From M1-B18 sp048264125 (GTDB lineage Bacteria; Bacillota; Clostridia; Peptostreptococcales; Natronincolaceae): a stretch of 64,000 nucleotides of DNA. Shown here piece after piece: positions 32,976 through 41,159 of the stretch. The translations under genes and the position numbers were made by a program. The stretch covers positions 124,001 to 188,000 of the forward strand of contig JBLXDM010000002.1 of NCBI GenBank assembly GCA_048264125.1, read 5' to 3'. Within the stretch, counting starts at the first letter, position 1; each line of letters begins with the position of its first letter. The notes under the pieces are model-generated. The model was given only the letters and a program-made list of their open reading frames with translations, had not been told where the DNA came from and ran no database searches.

Positions 32976-33713
32976 ATGAGTTACTTTTCATTAAAAAAAA
33001 CACCGGTATTAATTCTCCTAGTCCTTGTCTTAATTTTAAGCGGCTGTCAGGCTATACAGAAGAACAGCAGTGACCCCGAGGCGCTGTTAAAGGATACTTT
33101 AGATAATATGAAGGCTCTGGAAAGCTATGAATCAAGTGTCACGGTAAAGATTGCACCTGAAGAGCCTGAGGCTGACGGTGGCAGCATGAGGGCCGACATT
33201 GTCTATCATAAGGAGCCCTTCCAATATTCAAACCTTCAAGAGCTGGCAATGACCTCCGGCGACAGTGACGAATCCCTTGATAAGATTGAGCTAAAGAACT
33301 ATGTTCTTGATGGGGTAGCCTATATGTATCAGTCAATAACTGCTCTGTGGGTTAATGAAAGCGACAAGGAACTGATTGGTCAGGTTGAAGAATTAGCGAA
33401 TATTTTTGACAGCTTCAACCCCGAGGACTTTTCCGAGCTAAGAATCAAGGAGGATACAAAGGATAAGGTGGTTATAGCGGGAATGACCAAGAACTCTGAT
33501 TTTTTGTATAACCTCATGCAGAACTTTGATGAGAGTGTCAGTGGAGCATTTGAAATGGTTATAACTAAGGACAAGAGCTACATGGAAAAGCTTACCTATA
33601 CACCTAATATTGAAACTGAAGATGGCCATGTCAATCACGAGATTATTATTGAGGCCAAATCCTTCAATGAAGCTCCGGAGATAGTAATACCTGAGGAAGC
33701 AAAGGCTCAATAG
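32976..33713 (+). CDS. Lipoprotein, LolA-like/DUF6612-type
   Basis: The 245-residue protein has a lipoprotein signal peptide with lipobox LSGC (lipidated C24) after a strong hydrophobic core (VLILLVLVLIL). The mature part begins with a helix (DPEALLKDTLDNMKALESYESSVTV) and continues as a b-rich fold (ADIVYHKEPFQYSNL, GVAYMYQS, KSYMEKLTYT), the usual pattern of LolA-like clostridial lipoproteins. Function unknown; it is anchored on the outer face of the membrane. TTAGGAGGCTTGTT gives a strong start. Monocistronic, with a shared bidirectional terminator. Confidence 0.85.
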   Translation: MSYFSLKKTPVLILLVLVLILSGCQAIQKNSSDPEALLKDTLDNMKALESYESSVTVKIAPEEPEADGGSMRADIVYHKEPFQYSNLQELAMTSGDSDESLDKIELKNYVLDGVAYMYQSITALWVNESDKELIGQVEELANIFDSFNPEDFSELRIKEDTKDKVVIAGMTKNSDFLYNLMQNFDESVSGAFEMVITKDKSYMEKLTYTPNIETEDGHVNHEIIIEAKSFNEAPEIVIPEEAKAQ

Positions 33714-33732
33714 ATACCAAAAAGCTACATAT

Positions 33733-33767
33733 AAAAAATGACACTTCATTATGAGGTGTCATTTTTT
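33733..33767. terminator. Bidirectional terminator between lipoprotein and marR genes
   Basis: AAAAAATGACAC pairs with GTGTCATTTTTT; it ends both the plus-strand lipoprotein and the minus-strand marR-rex unit. Confidence 0.85.
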
Positions 33768-33776
33768 ATATCATGG

Positions 33777-34214
33777 CTACATTAAATTATTTTTAAGCAT
33801 ATCCAGTTTAACTAAAAATTTTAGTATTGCCTTTTCTTCATTAAAGGTGAAGTCGTTCAAAATGGAGTATATAAGCTCCTTCTCCTTTTCAGAAACCTGT
33901 TGAAATACAGATCTTCCCTTTTCGGTAAGATTTAACAAAAATACCCTCTTGTCCTCTTCATCCTTTACCTTTGATATATAGTCCATGGATTGAAGTCTAT
34001 TTAGTATTGTAACCAGCGAATTTCTATCAACACTGAGTTCATCGACAATTTCGAAGATTTTCTTTTCCTTTTGATCTCCCAGTAGCTTTAAAATGAATAG
34101 CTCAGTTATTGATAGGCTATCTCCATTATTCCTAATACCCCGTTTGTCTAATACAATGATGTTTTGTATTAGCTTTTGCATATACTGATGTATTTGTACA
34201 TAATAATTTCTCAT
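33777..34214 (-). CDS. MarR-family transcriptional regulator
   Basis: A 145-residue winged-helix protein: helical dimer segment (YVQIHQYMQKLIQNIIVLDKRG), reading helices ELFILKLLGDQKEKKIFEIVDELSVDRNSLVTILNRLQSMDYI, and the wing SKVKDEEDKRVFLLNLTEKG, diagnostic of MarR. It follows rex by 27 bases and is probably co-transcribed. No obvious target operon is adjacent except rex itself. Ligand unknown. Confidence 0.88.
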   Translation of the reverse strand: MRNYYVQIHQYMQKLIQNIIVLDKRGIRNNGDSLSITELFILKLLGDQKEKKIFEIVDELSVDRNSLVTILNRLQSMDYISKVKDEEDKRVFLLNLTEKGRSVFQQVSEKEKELIYSILNDFTFNEEKAILKFLVKLDMLKNNLM

Positions 34215-34241
34215 TTAATCACCTATAAAGCTTCACGAGAC

Positions 34242-34901
34242 TTATTTTCTTTTAGCCGCTTCAAGTACTTCCTTCTCGTGTAATAGATATGATAGTATAA
34301 ACAAGCTTTCACTCAGATGAACATTCTCCACAATGACATCATCTGGTACCTTAATGTCCAACGGAGCAAAATTCCAGATGCCCTTAACTCCAGCATTAGT
34401 CAGCTTGTCGGCAATATCCTGTGCGACCTCCTTAGGCGTACATATGATGCCAATTTCTATTTGATTTTTCTCAACAAAGCTCTCAATGGCATCAACATCA
34501 TAAATATTGATGTCTCTTATCTTCATGCCTATCAGCTTTGGATTTGAGTCAAACAGACCATATAGCTTAAAGCCATATTTGACAAAATGAGGGTAGTTGG
34601 CTATAGCCTGCCCTAGATTACCTGCTCCAATAATAACCGTCGAGTAAATCTTGTTTAAGCCTAAAATCTTTCCAATTTCATTGTAAAGCTCCTCAACATT
34701 GTAGCCGTAGCCCTGCTGACCAAATCCACCGAAGCAATTTAAATCCTGGCGTATTTGGGAGGCTGTAAAGCCGATTAGGCGGCTTAATTCTCTAGATGAA
34801 ATCCTGTAAACCTCTTTGTCCAGCAAATCCTTAAGATACCTGTGGTACTTTGGTAATCTCCTTACAACCGCCATTGAAACATCCGTAAAATCTCTGCCCA
34901 A
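34242..34901 (-). CDS. rex: Redox-sensing transcriptional repressor Rex
   Basis: The 219-residue protein matches Rex end to end: an N-terminal winged helix (AVVRRLPKYHRYLKDLL, SSRELSRLIGFTASQIRQDLNCFGGFGQQGYGY) and a Rossmann NAD(H) domain (VIIGAGNLGQAIANY, loop at residues 92-97) with a C-terminal swapped helix. Rex senses the NADH/NAD ratio and represses fermentation and reduction genes when NADH is low. A perfect TTGTTA-N6-TAACAA site 128 bases upstream (35029-35046) and a weaker one at 34926-34943 suggest autoregulation. Confidence 0.97.
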   Translation of the reverse strand: MGRDFTDVSMAVVRRLPKYHRYLKDLLDKEVYRISSRELSRLIGFTASQIRQDLNCFGGFGQQGYGYNVEELYNEIGKILGLNKIYSTVIIGAGNLGQAIANYPHFVKYGFKLYGLFDSNPKLIGMKIRDINIYDVDAIESFVEKNQIEIGIICTPKEVAQDIADKLTNAGVKGIWNFAPLDIKVPDDVIVENVHLSESLFILSYLLHEKEVLEAAKRK

Positions 34902-34925
34902 GTTTTCTCCTCCTAACTAAATAAT

Positions 34926-34943
34926 TTGTTTAAAATATTACAA
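34926..34943. promoter_or_regulatory. Weak Rex-like site next to the rex start
   Basis: TTGTTTAAAATATTACAA has the outer TTGT/ACAA arms and AT-rich centre of a Rex site with imperfect inner bases; it lies 25 bases before the rex start codon. Confidence 0.4.
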
Positions 34944-35028
34944 AATTATATAGTAATTTATTTTGTGTTTGCTGCTGGAAAATAATTGTCTACAATTAAT
35001 TTTTTAACAATTCCGTCAACTCTTTTTT

Positions 35029-35046
35029 TTGTTATCAGTATAACAA
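35029..35046. promoter_or_regulatory. Rex operator
   Basis: TTGTTATCAGTATAACAA is a perfect TTGTTA-N6-TAACAA dyad, the clostridial Rex consensus, upstream of rex. The rest of 34902-35380 is AT-rich with no gene. Confidence 0.75.
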
Positions 35047-35327
35047 TTATTATTACCAATGTCAAACCGAAAAGCTTCTGTAGAAGCCATAATCATTAAA
35101 ATCTCGGTATATAATTCTATTCTGCTTAACAAAGCTTTATTACGTCGGTAAAACAAGTATTTTCTTAATATATTACCATATATCCTCGTTTATTTTAATA
35201 CAAATACATATATATTTTTTTATATTATATAGTAAATATTCAATTAACCATAGCTTTTTACTGTAAATTTTATAAGAAATTAATATAATGCCCACGTAGT
35301 ACTAATTAATTGTGTGAAATTAAACAT

Positions 35328-35355
35328 GAGCGGATTTGAATTTACAAATCCGCTC
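35328..35355. terminator. Terminator of the lactate permease gene
   Basis: GAGCGGATTTG and CAAATCCGCTC form a perfect 11-bp stem 25 bases after the permease stop codon; the following T tract is short. Confidence 0.65.
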
Positions 35356-35380
35356 CTTTGATATTAATATACAATTATTA

Positions 35381-37060
35381 TTAGAACAATCCCGGAATTA
35401 AATACATTGCAATGTAAGCAATTATTCCTGAGCCAAGTGCATAGACAAATGCAGGGATTGCATTTTTTCTAATTACCTCGCCTTCTTTTCCTAAAACACC
35501 AACGGTGGTACAGGCAGCAACGACATTGTGTACACAAATCATATTACCAGCTGCTCCACCTGCAACCTGCAGACCTACTACAATAAGCTTAGAGATACCT
35601 ATTTGGTCGGCAACTCCGTATTGGAAGGAGGTAAATAAAACATTTGAAACAGTATTACTGCCGGACATAAAGGCACCAAGTATACCAATAAAGGGCGCAA
35701 ATATCGGCCAAACTCCCTTAAAAATATCAGCTGCAGCTGAAGAAAGCGCCACCATCATCCCCTCAAGACCAGAGGTGTTATTGCCTGAGTTCAGCATTAT
35801 TTGAACCATTGCCACCGCAAAGCCTAATGCTATTGCCGCCGGTATTACCTGCTTAATGGATAAGCCCCACGTATGCTTAACATCCTCTGACTTCATTTTA
35901 TGCATAAATATAGTCAGTATCGATACGAAAATGAAGGGCACTATACCTGGAAGATATAGATATTGCAGAGAATAATTAAGGTTTGTCCCCAAAATCCCCT
36001 TCCAGCTTAGGGTGAAGGCTGAGCTGGTGAGAATATTCTTCAACCCTATAGCCGGTATTCTTGTAATCACCAGAATAACCGATACTAGGATATATGGCAT
36101 CCATGCATTCACAAAGCCAATAGAAGTTTTTGACTCCTCAGCCGCAGCTGCTTCAACGGTTCCTGTCCATCCTGCATCCCATTTGCTCTTATTAGGAAAA
36201 TCCCAAGGTGTCTTTGGACATAGGAAGCCCTTTTTGGCTGCAGTAATTACGATGGCTAGAGCTATTAATCCACCGGTTAAGGAAGGCAGCTCTGGACCAA
36301 AGAAATAAGCAATGGTTATATATGGAATTGTAAAGCATAGGGCAGAGAATATTGCAAAGGGTGCAACCTCAAGACCCTCTCTATAGGATTTCTTTTCACC
36401 AAAGAATTTGGTAAGCATCATTACTATAAATAGCGGTACAAAGGTACCAATGATTGCATGAGGTACAGCTGACCAGAAACCCGCTTTATGGACGAATTCT
36501 GCAAAGGTCATCCCGCCTGCCTCTATTTGTGCAATGGTCTCGGGAGTGTTAAGCACCGTTGCTATACCACCTAAAATCGGTGTGCCTACAGCACCAAAGC
36601 TTACGGGAGTACTATTTGCAACCAATGCCACCATCGCTGCTGCCAGAGGAGGAAAGCCCAGTCCTACTAAAAGCGGTCCTGCCAAAGCTGCAGGTGTACC
36701 GAAGCCCGCTGCCCCCTCGATAAAGGCACCAAATAAAAATGCTACTATAATTGCTTGGATACGTCTATCGGGGTTGATACCGTAGAAGGTCTGACTGATA
36801 ACCTTCATGGCCCCACTGGCCTTAAGTGTGTTCATTAATAGAATAGCTCCAAATACAATTAACAGTACATTGAAGGCACTAAGCATTCCAAACACAGTAG
36901 CACCTGTCAGCCATTTTACTGGCATTTTCCATACAAGACCCGCTAATACTAAGGCCGATCCCCACGCTATGGGCATAACCCTTTTGGCTGGCCAGTTGAA
37001 TTTTACCATCAAAACAACAGTTAACAAAATTGGTATTAAAGCCATAATTGCATAGCTCAT
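35381..37060 (-). CDS. lctP: L-lactate permease (LctP/LldP family)
   Basis: A 559-residue carrier with about 12-14 membrane helices. Family marks include GAFIEGAAGFGTPAALAGPLLVGLGFPPLAAA, NSTPVSFGAVGTPILGG and, near the C terminus, IGILGAFMSGSNTVSNVLFTSFQ and AAGNMICVHNVVAACTTVG. It imports lactate with protons. It is 8.3 kb from the lactate dehydrogenase/etf operon, but a TGGT-N3-ACCA site at 37287-37297 links it to the same FadR-type regulator; a cre-like site at 37172-37185 lies closer to the start. Confidence 0.96.
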   Translation of the reverse strand: MSYAIMALIPILLTVVLMVKFNWPAKRVMPIAWGSALVLAGLVWKMPVKWLTGATVFGMLSAFNVLLIVFGAILLMNTLKASGAMKVISQTFYGINPDRRIQAIIVAFLFGAFIEGAAGFGTPAALAGPLLVGLGFPPLAAAMVALVANSTPVSFGAVGTPILGGIATVLNTPETIAQIEAGGMTFAEFVHKAGFWSAVPHAIIGTFVPLFIVMMLTKFFGEKKSYREGLEVAPFAIFSALCFTIPYITIAYFFGPELPSLTGGLIALAIVITAAKKGFLCPKTPWDFPNKSKWDAGWTGTVEAAAAEESKTSIGFVNAWMPYILVSVILVITRIPAIGLKNILTSSAFTLSWKGILGTNLNYSLQYLYLPGIVPFIFVSILTIFMHKMKSEDVKHTWGLSIKQVIPAAIALGFAVAMVQIMLNSGNNTSGLEGMMVALSSAAADIFKGVWPIFAPFIGILGAFMSGSNTVSNVLFTSFQYGVADQIGISKLIVVGLQVAGGAAGNMICVHNVVAACTTVGVLGKEGEVIRKNAIPAFVYALGSGIIAYIAMYLIPGLF

Positions 37061-37171
37061 AATTAAGTCCCCCTCTTCTAGTGTTTAATTTTTTGGGTCT
37101 ACTAAAGTGGAATTAAAAAGAAAGCTGCATAATCATAAAGATTTGCCTCAAGACAAGTAAGGCTGCTATTA

Positions 37172-37185
37172 GTAAAACGTTTTCA
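37172..37185. promoter_or_regulatory. cre-like site upstream of lctP
   Basis: GTAAAACGTTTTCA (reverse TGAAAACGTTTTAC) fits the CcpA operator pattern with the central CG. It shares AAAACGTTTTCA with the gdhA upstream region. Confidence 0.45.
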
Positions 37186-37286
37186 AACCCAATAAAAAAA
37201 ATCAGGATAGCTTTAAAGCACTAATAACAAATCAATCCTATAACTCCTTTAACTTCCTACTTTATTAAAATTTGGAAAAGGTAGGG

Positions 37287-37297
37287 TGGTATGACCA
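37287..37297. promoter_or_regulatory. FadR/LldR-type operator, copy 3
   Basis: TGGTATGACCA, flanked by G and C to give a 13-base dyad GTGGT-ATG-ACCAC. Same TGGT-N3-ACCA core as the two sites before etfB, located 227 bases upstream of lctP. Confidence 0.62.
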
Positions 37298-37754
37298 CGT
37301 TTGCTAATAATAAATGCATCTTGTAGTTCACAAAATGCATTCATTACATTGAGCTATATCATTCCCCTACCCCCCTTGAAGCTGACGTACAAGCTTCAAG
37401 CTTATGCATACTCGCCTTCTACAAGCCCTATACATAAGTAAAATTACAAGTATGAGTGTTGTAATTTAAATAGACCGTTATTTAATAAGACATGTACTAT
37501 TTTATAATAATACGCCCTATGATGCAACAATTATCTGAATTATCTGTGTATTTATTTTTTAACAATGTTTTGCGATATTTCAATGGCTCAAAAAATGCTT
37601 GACACTGCTAAAGCTGTACTTTGATGCTAAAGGGGCATTGAGTTTTTGTTTTGTTCGGTTAAATAATTGTCACTTCATTCTTCTCAATGACTTTATTAAA
37701 AGTCTGTTATTTGTTAAAATAGTAATATTCACGACTATTTAGGAGGAGCTTTTT

Positions 37755-39677
37755 ATGATTATCTTATCATGCAACAACCTGACCAAATATTTTGGTGTTG
37801 ATATAATACTTGAAAAAATTACCCTTAGCCTACAGGCCGGAGAGAGAGTAGGGCTTGTAGGAGTCAATGGAGCAGGCAAATCCACCCTCTTTAAAATCCT
37901 AACGGGCCAGCTTACCTATGACACTGGAGATTTATATATTTCTAAAACAACCTCAGTCGGTTATTTAGAGCAGAGCGGAGGATATACAAAGGGCAATACC
38001 ATTTTTGATGAAGCCTTGACGGTGTACTCTTGGCTTATCGAAATGGAGAGCAGCCTAAGAAGGATGGAGCATGAAATTGCTGATCTTAGCAATTCCAATA
38101 GAACAAGTGACCTAGAGGAGCTTATGAACCAGTATTCAAATCTGCTGGAGCAGTTTGACAGAAGCAATGGCTATGGCTTTAGAAGCACAGTGAGAGGTGT
38201 TCTAAAGGGCTTAGGCTTTCAGGAGCAGGACTTTCACCAGCCTGTAGATCACCTAAGCGGTGGCGAAAAAACCCGTCTTTCCCTCGCAAAGCTTCTTTTG
38301 GCAAAGCCTGATATTTTGCTGCTGGACGAGCCAACAAATCATCTTGATATAGAGGCAGTAGAATGGCTGGAGGGCTTTCTAAAGGATTATTCTGGAACAA
38401 TATTGATGATATCCCATGACCGATACTTTCTGGATCAGCTGGTAACACGGGTTCTTGAAATAGAAAAGCATCAATTAATCAGCTATAACGGTAACTATTC
38501 AGAATTTGTTCAAAGAAAGAAAATACTGCAGGAGCAGCAGCTTAGGGAGTATCAAAATAACCAACGAGAGGTTGATAGGCAAAAGGATATCATCAGACGT
38601 TTAAGGCAGCACGGCACTGAAAAGCTCATTAACAGAGCGAAGAGCAGAGAAAAGCAGCTGTCAAAGCTTGATATAGTAGAAGCACCTCAGCACATGCAAA
38701 AGAAGGCGAAAATTAATTTTCACTCTCAGACCAGAAGCGGTAATGATGTCATACAGGTAGAGGCGGTTGGCAAGCAATTCAGCGATTTTCAGCTGTTTGA
38801 CAATGTTTCCTTTGAGCTTTATAGAGGTGAGAGGGCTGCCCTTATAGGCCCCAATGGAATCGGCAAATCCACATTGTTTAAAATGCTGCTGGAGGAGACG
38901 GATATTTCCTCTGGGACCGTACAAATAGGCCATAATGTTGAAATTGGTTACTATGATCAGGAGCAACGTAATCTTAATCCTGATAATACGGTGATAGATG
39001 AGATATGGCAGGACTATCCCCTAATGAAGGAAACGGAGATAAGGACCTTGCTGGGCTCCTTCCTCTTCCATGACGAGGAGGTGTTTAAGCCCATAGCCTC
39101 CTTAAGCGGAGGTGAAAAGGCCCGCCTTTCCTTATTAAAGCTAATTCTTTCCAAATCAAACCTTTTACTGCTGGACGAGCCTACAAATCATCTCGATATA
39201 TTGGCTAAGGAGGTGCTGGAGGAGGCGCTGCTGAATTATGACGGTACAATTTTAGTTATATCCCATGACCGTTACTTCCTCAATAGAATATCCGGTAAGA
39301 TTATTGAATTAGGTAAAGAAGGTGCCAATGTATATTTAGGCAATTACGATTATTACTATGCTAAAAAGAAGGAGCTGGAGGAGGACCTAGATGAGGCTCC
39401 AGCTGAAGAAAAAACTAAAACCCAACAGAAGGAAGATCGTCGTAAGGAGAAGGATGAAAAGAGCCGCCTCAAGGAAAAAAAGGCCAATAGAGATCGGCTT
39501 GAGGCCAGTATCATGCAGCTGGAGGAGGAGCTGACAAGGCTACAGGAGGAATTATGCAGGGAGGAGATATACGCCAATCCTGATAAGAGTAAGGAAGTAA
39601 ATCTAGAAATTACTAGCCTTCAGCTGGAAATTGAAAATTTATATATAGAATGGGAATCTGCTATTGACATATCGTAA
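37755..39677 (+). CDS. ABC-F family ATPase (YdiF/Uup-like)
   Basis: This 640-residue protein has two ABC domains and no membrane part. Walker A loops are GVNGAGKST (36-44) and GPNGIGKST (365-373); signatures are LSGGEKTRLSLAKLLL and LSGGEKARLSLLKLIL; Walker B are LLLDEPTNHLDIEAVEWLE and LLLDEPTNHLDILAKEVLE. A charged linker (QREVDRQKDIIRRLRQHG) and a C-terminal coiled coil (560-640, rich in Lys/Glu/Arg) complete the ABC-F plan. Such proteins act on ribosomes, resolving stalls or giving antibiotic protection; length matches YdiF rather than the short Vga/Lsa type. TTTAGGAGGAGC precedes the start. Confidence 0.93.
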   Translation: MIILSCNNLTKYFGVDIILEKITLSLQAGERVGLVGVNGAGKSTLFKILTGQLTYDTGDLYISKTTSVGYLEQSGGYTKGNTIFDEALTVYSWLIEMESSLRRMEHEIADLSNSNRTSDLEELMNQYSNLLEQFDRSNGYGFRSTVRGVLKGLGFQEQDFHQPVDHLSGGEKTRLSLAKLLLAKPDILLLDEPTNHLDIEAVEWLEGFLKDYSGTILMISHDRYFLDQLVTRVLEIEKHQLISYNGNYSEFVQRKKILQEQQLREYQNNQREVDRQKDIIRRLRQHGTEKLINRAKSREKQLSKLDIVEAPQHMQKKAKINFHSQTRSGNDVIQVEAVGKQFSDFQLFDNVSFELYRGERAALIGPNGIGKSTLFKMLLEETDISSGTVQIGHNVEIGYYDQEQRNLNPDNTVIDEIWQDYPLMKETEIRTLLGSFLFHDEEVFKPIASLSGGEKARLSLLKLILSKSNLLLLDEPTNHLDILAKEVLEEALLNYDGTILVISHDRYFLNRISGKIIELGKEGANVYLGNYDYYYAKKKELEEDLDEAPAEEKTKTQQKEDRRKEKDEKSRLKEKKANRDRLEASIMQLEEELTRLQEELCREEIYANPDKSKEVNLEITSLQLEIENLYIEWESAIDIS

Positions 39678-39692
39678 AAAAATCGATAAACT
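39664..39692 (+). promoter_or_regulatory. bioY promoter
   Basis: TTGACA (39664-39669), 17 bases, TAAACT (39687-39692). It overlaps the last codons of the ABC-F gene and is followed immediately by a BirA-type operator. Confidence 0.6.
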
Positions 39693-39696
39693 GTTT

Positions 39697-39728
39697 TTGT
39701 CAACCATGTTTATGATTTTGGTTAACGA
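39697..39728. promoter_or_regulatory. BirA operator before bioY
   Basis: TTGTCAACC (39697-39705), 14 bases, GGTTAACGA (39720-39728). These arms match the BirA site of Firmicutes (TTGTTAACC-N14/16-GGTTAACAA) with two changes. Placed at the expected transcription start it would let biotinyl-AMP-bound BirA repress bioY. Confidence 0.7.
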
Positions 39729-39741
39729 AAGGAGAATGTCG

Positions 39742-40308
39742 ATGAGCTTTTCAACTAGAGATTTAGTTTTAGTAGGATTATTTGCAGCTATTATTGCTGT
39801 ATGTGCACAGATTTCCCTTCCCCTACCCTTTACTACGGTTCCCTTTTCACTACAGATTTTTGCAGTGTTCTTAACAGGGGCTATATTGGGTAAAAGACTT
39901 GGGGTTTTAGCACTTATTGTTTACCTGCTGGTGGGTGCAGTGGGAATACCTGTATTTGCAGGCTTTACTGGTGGATTAGACAGAATTACCGGAGCTACAG
40001 GCGGTTATTTGCTGTCCTATCCGATAGCGGTTTACTTAATTGGCTCTATTTATGAAAAAAGTGAGGACTTTACCTTCAGGTTTATTGGCATGCTTTTAGG
40101 ACTTATCGTTATATACAATATGGGAGTTGCCCAGCTCAAATATGTTGCTGGCTATCCATGGGCTACAGCCTACATATACGGCGCTGCCCCCTTCATTGTA
40201 TTAGACCTTGCTAAGGCCCTTGTGGCTGTTATTGTATCACAAACCATTATTCGTTCATTAAAAGCGAATAATCTGCTGCCCTATAATTTGGAGCAGAAAC
40301 AATTATAG
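39742..40308 (+). CDS. bioY: Biotin ECF transporter S component BioY
   Basis: From the ATG at 39742 (AAAGGAG seven bases upstream) the protein has 188 residues and six membrane helices. The family blocks are visible: ISLPLPFTTVPFSLQIFAVFLTGAILGKRLG, VYLLVGAVGIPVFAGFTGG, GGYLLSYPIAVYLIG and PFIVLDLAKALVAVIV. BioY binds biotin and is powered by the shared EcfAAT module, not in the window. An in-frame start at 39664 would add 26 residues lying over the promoter and BirA operator, so it is rejected. A terminator follows. Confidence 0.95.
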   Translation: MSFSTRDLVLVGLFAAIIAVCAQISLPLPFTTVPFSLQIFAVFLTGAILGKRLGVLALIVYLLVGAVGIPVFAGFTGGLDRITGATGGYLLSYPIAVYLIGSIYEKSEDFTFRFIGMLLGLIVIYNMGVAQLKYVAGYPWATAYIYGAAPFIVLDLAKALVAVIVSQTIIRSLKANNLLPYNLEQKQL

Positions 40309-40333
40309 GCAAAAGGCTTATAGCATTATTATG

Positions 40334-40360
40334 ATGGTCCTCACGAGGGGCCATTTTTTA
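40334..40360 (+). terminator. Terminator of bioY
   Basis: ATGGTCC pairs with GGGGCCAT (one mismatch), followed by six T, 25 bases after the stop codon. Confidence 0.7.
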
Positions 40361-40501
40361 ATATGTAGGAAATTTTGCTTTTCAATTTCTAGATATGGGG
40401 AAAAGCTACTTCGACAATAATCCTTTAAATTATACTTATGTTAACTCAATATGCATGTTATTTTTTGTCTTTTGCTGCTGGATTTATTGATTAAAAAGAA
40501 A

Positions 40502-40631
40502 CTATCCACACTAATCCACAAGATATCCACAGTACCCACAAACTTATCCACATTTGTTTTCGTGTTATACCTTGGCTTTTCCCTTCACATCCACACTATA
40601 CACATTAACAGTGGATAATTCCTGTGAATAA
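40502..40631. other. DnaA-box cluster
   Basis: At least nine matches to TTATCCACA in 130 bases. Plus strand: CTATCCACA (40502), TAATCCACA (40512), ATATCCACA (40523), GTACCCACA (40532), TTATCCACA (40544, perfect), ACATCCACA (40587), CTATACACA (40596). Minus strand: TTATCCACT (40610-40618) and TTATTCACA (40623-40631). The first five are spaced 9-12 bases in one orientation. No dnaA, dnaN or rpmH is nearby, so it is more likely a DnaA-binding cluster outside oriC than the origin, but it lies in a 711-base AT-rich gap (40309-41019) and an origin cannot be excluded. Confidence 0.7.
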
Positions 40632-40961
40632 AATGCTTAGGTTATAAACAGCCATAAAAATATTCATCTATGCATAATTTCGTGGGGTTGCTGCTTAACA
40701 TAAAGCATGCAATTCTTAGCTTATAAAACTGGATTTTCTATTGGCGGTAATATGTTTTCTCGCTGTTATTACATGAAAATTCATTTCGAGTATAAATTAG
40801 TATGTTTTTTAAGTGTGTCTATGTTATGAATATACTATGGTGTTATTCAATATATGTAATTTGTGCAGGTTTACTGAAATGAAAATCATCACATTATTAG
40901 AAAGGCTTACTTTGATATTAAAACTTGCTGGTAGGACTCAAAGAAGACTTATTATTTAAGC

Positions 40962-40990
40962 AAAAAAATACCTATCCATAGGATAGGCAT
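40962..40990 (-). terminator. Terminator after the pro-peptide gene
   Basis: CCTATCC-TAT-GGATAGG on the minus strand followed by TATTTTTTT. It ends the regulator/pro-peptide operon. Confidence 0.8.
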
Positions 40991-41019
40991 CGCATCTAAT
41001 TTAATTTGTCATTGAACAG

Positions 41020-41145
41020 CTATTTGTTTATAGTGATTTTGTGAGACCAGACTATTGGATTGGTATCGTCGGCAAATATAATCCCCGTACTTGCCAATAA
41101 TGTGCTTATAATAATTAGTATTGCCACCAGCTTTTTAAATTTCAT
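41020..41145 (-). CDS. 41-residue secreted pro-peptide, candidate quorum-sensing signal
   Basis: ATG at 41145 has GGGAGG eight bases upstream and starts 14 bases after the RRNPP regulator stop. The product has a typical Sec signal (basic MKFKK, hydrophobic core LVAILIIISTLLASTGIIF, likely cleavage after A25) and a 16-residue polar/aromatic tail (DDTNPIVWSHKITINK). Short genes with a signal peptide directly downstream of HTH-TPR regulators encode the precursors of PlcR/PapR-, Phr- and Qsr/Qsp-type signals; the active peptide is usually cut from the C-terminal tail and re-imported. A terminator follows. The pairing is inferred from position and architecture. Confidence 0.72.
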   Translation of the reverse strand: MKFKKLVAILIIISTLLASTGIIFADDTNPIVWSHKITINK

Positions 41146-41159
41146 TCCCTTATCCTCCC

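Larger units (their letters stand above)
37061..37754. other. Long divergent regulatory region (lctP / ABC-F)
   Basis: 694 bases without a gene. It contains the cre-like GTAAAACGTTTTCA (37172-37185), the operator TGGTATGACCA (37287-37297) and a hairpin TTGAAGCT/AGCTTCAA (37376-37399). The hairpin has no T tract and no riboswitch or T-box core was recognised. Confidence 0.5.

Noticed and set aside
37376..37399. T-box or riboswitch before the ABC-F gene
   Set aside because: Only a lone 8-bp hairpin without T tract, no T-box sequence and no known aptamer core.
39664..39741. Longer bioY start
   Set aside because: The extra codons cover the promoter and BirA operator and lack a ribosome site.
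40502..40631. Chromosomal replication origin (oriC)
   Set aside because: The DnaA boxes are real, but dnaA, dnaN, recF or rpmH are absent and gene polarity does not switch here, so I call it a DnaA-box cluster and leave oriC only as an alternative.
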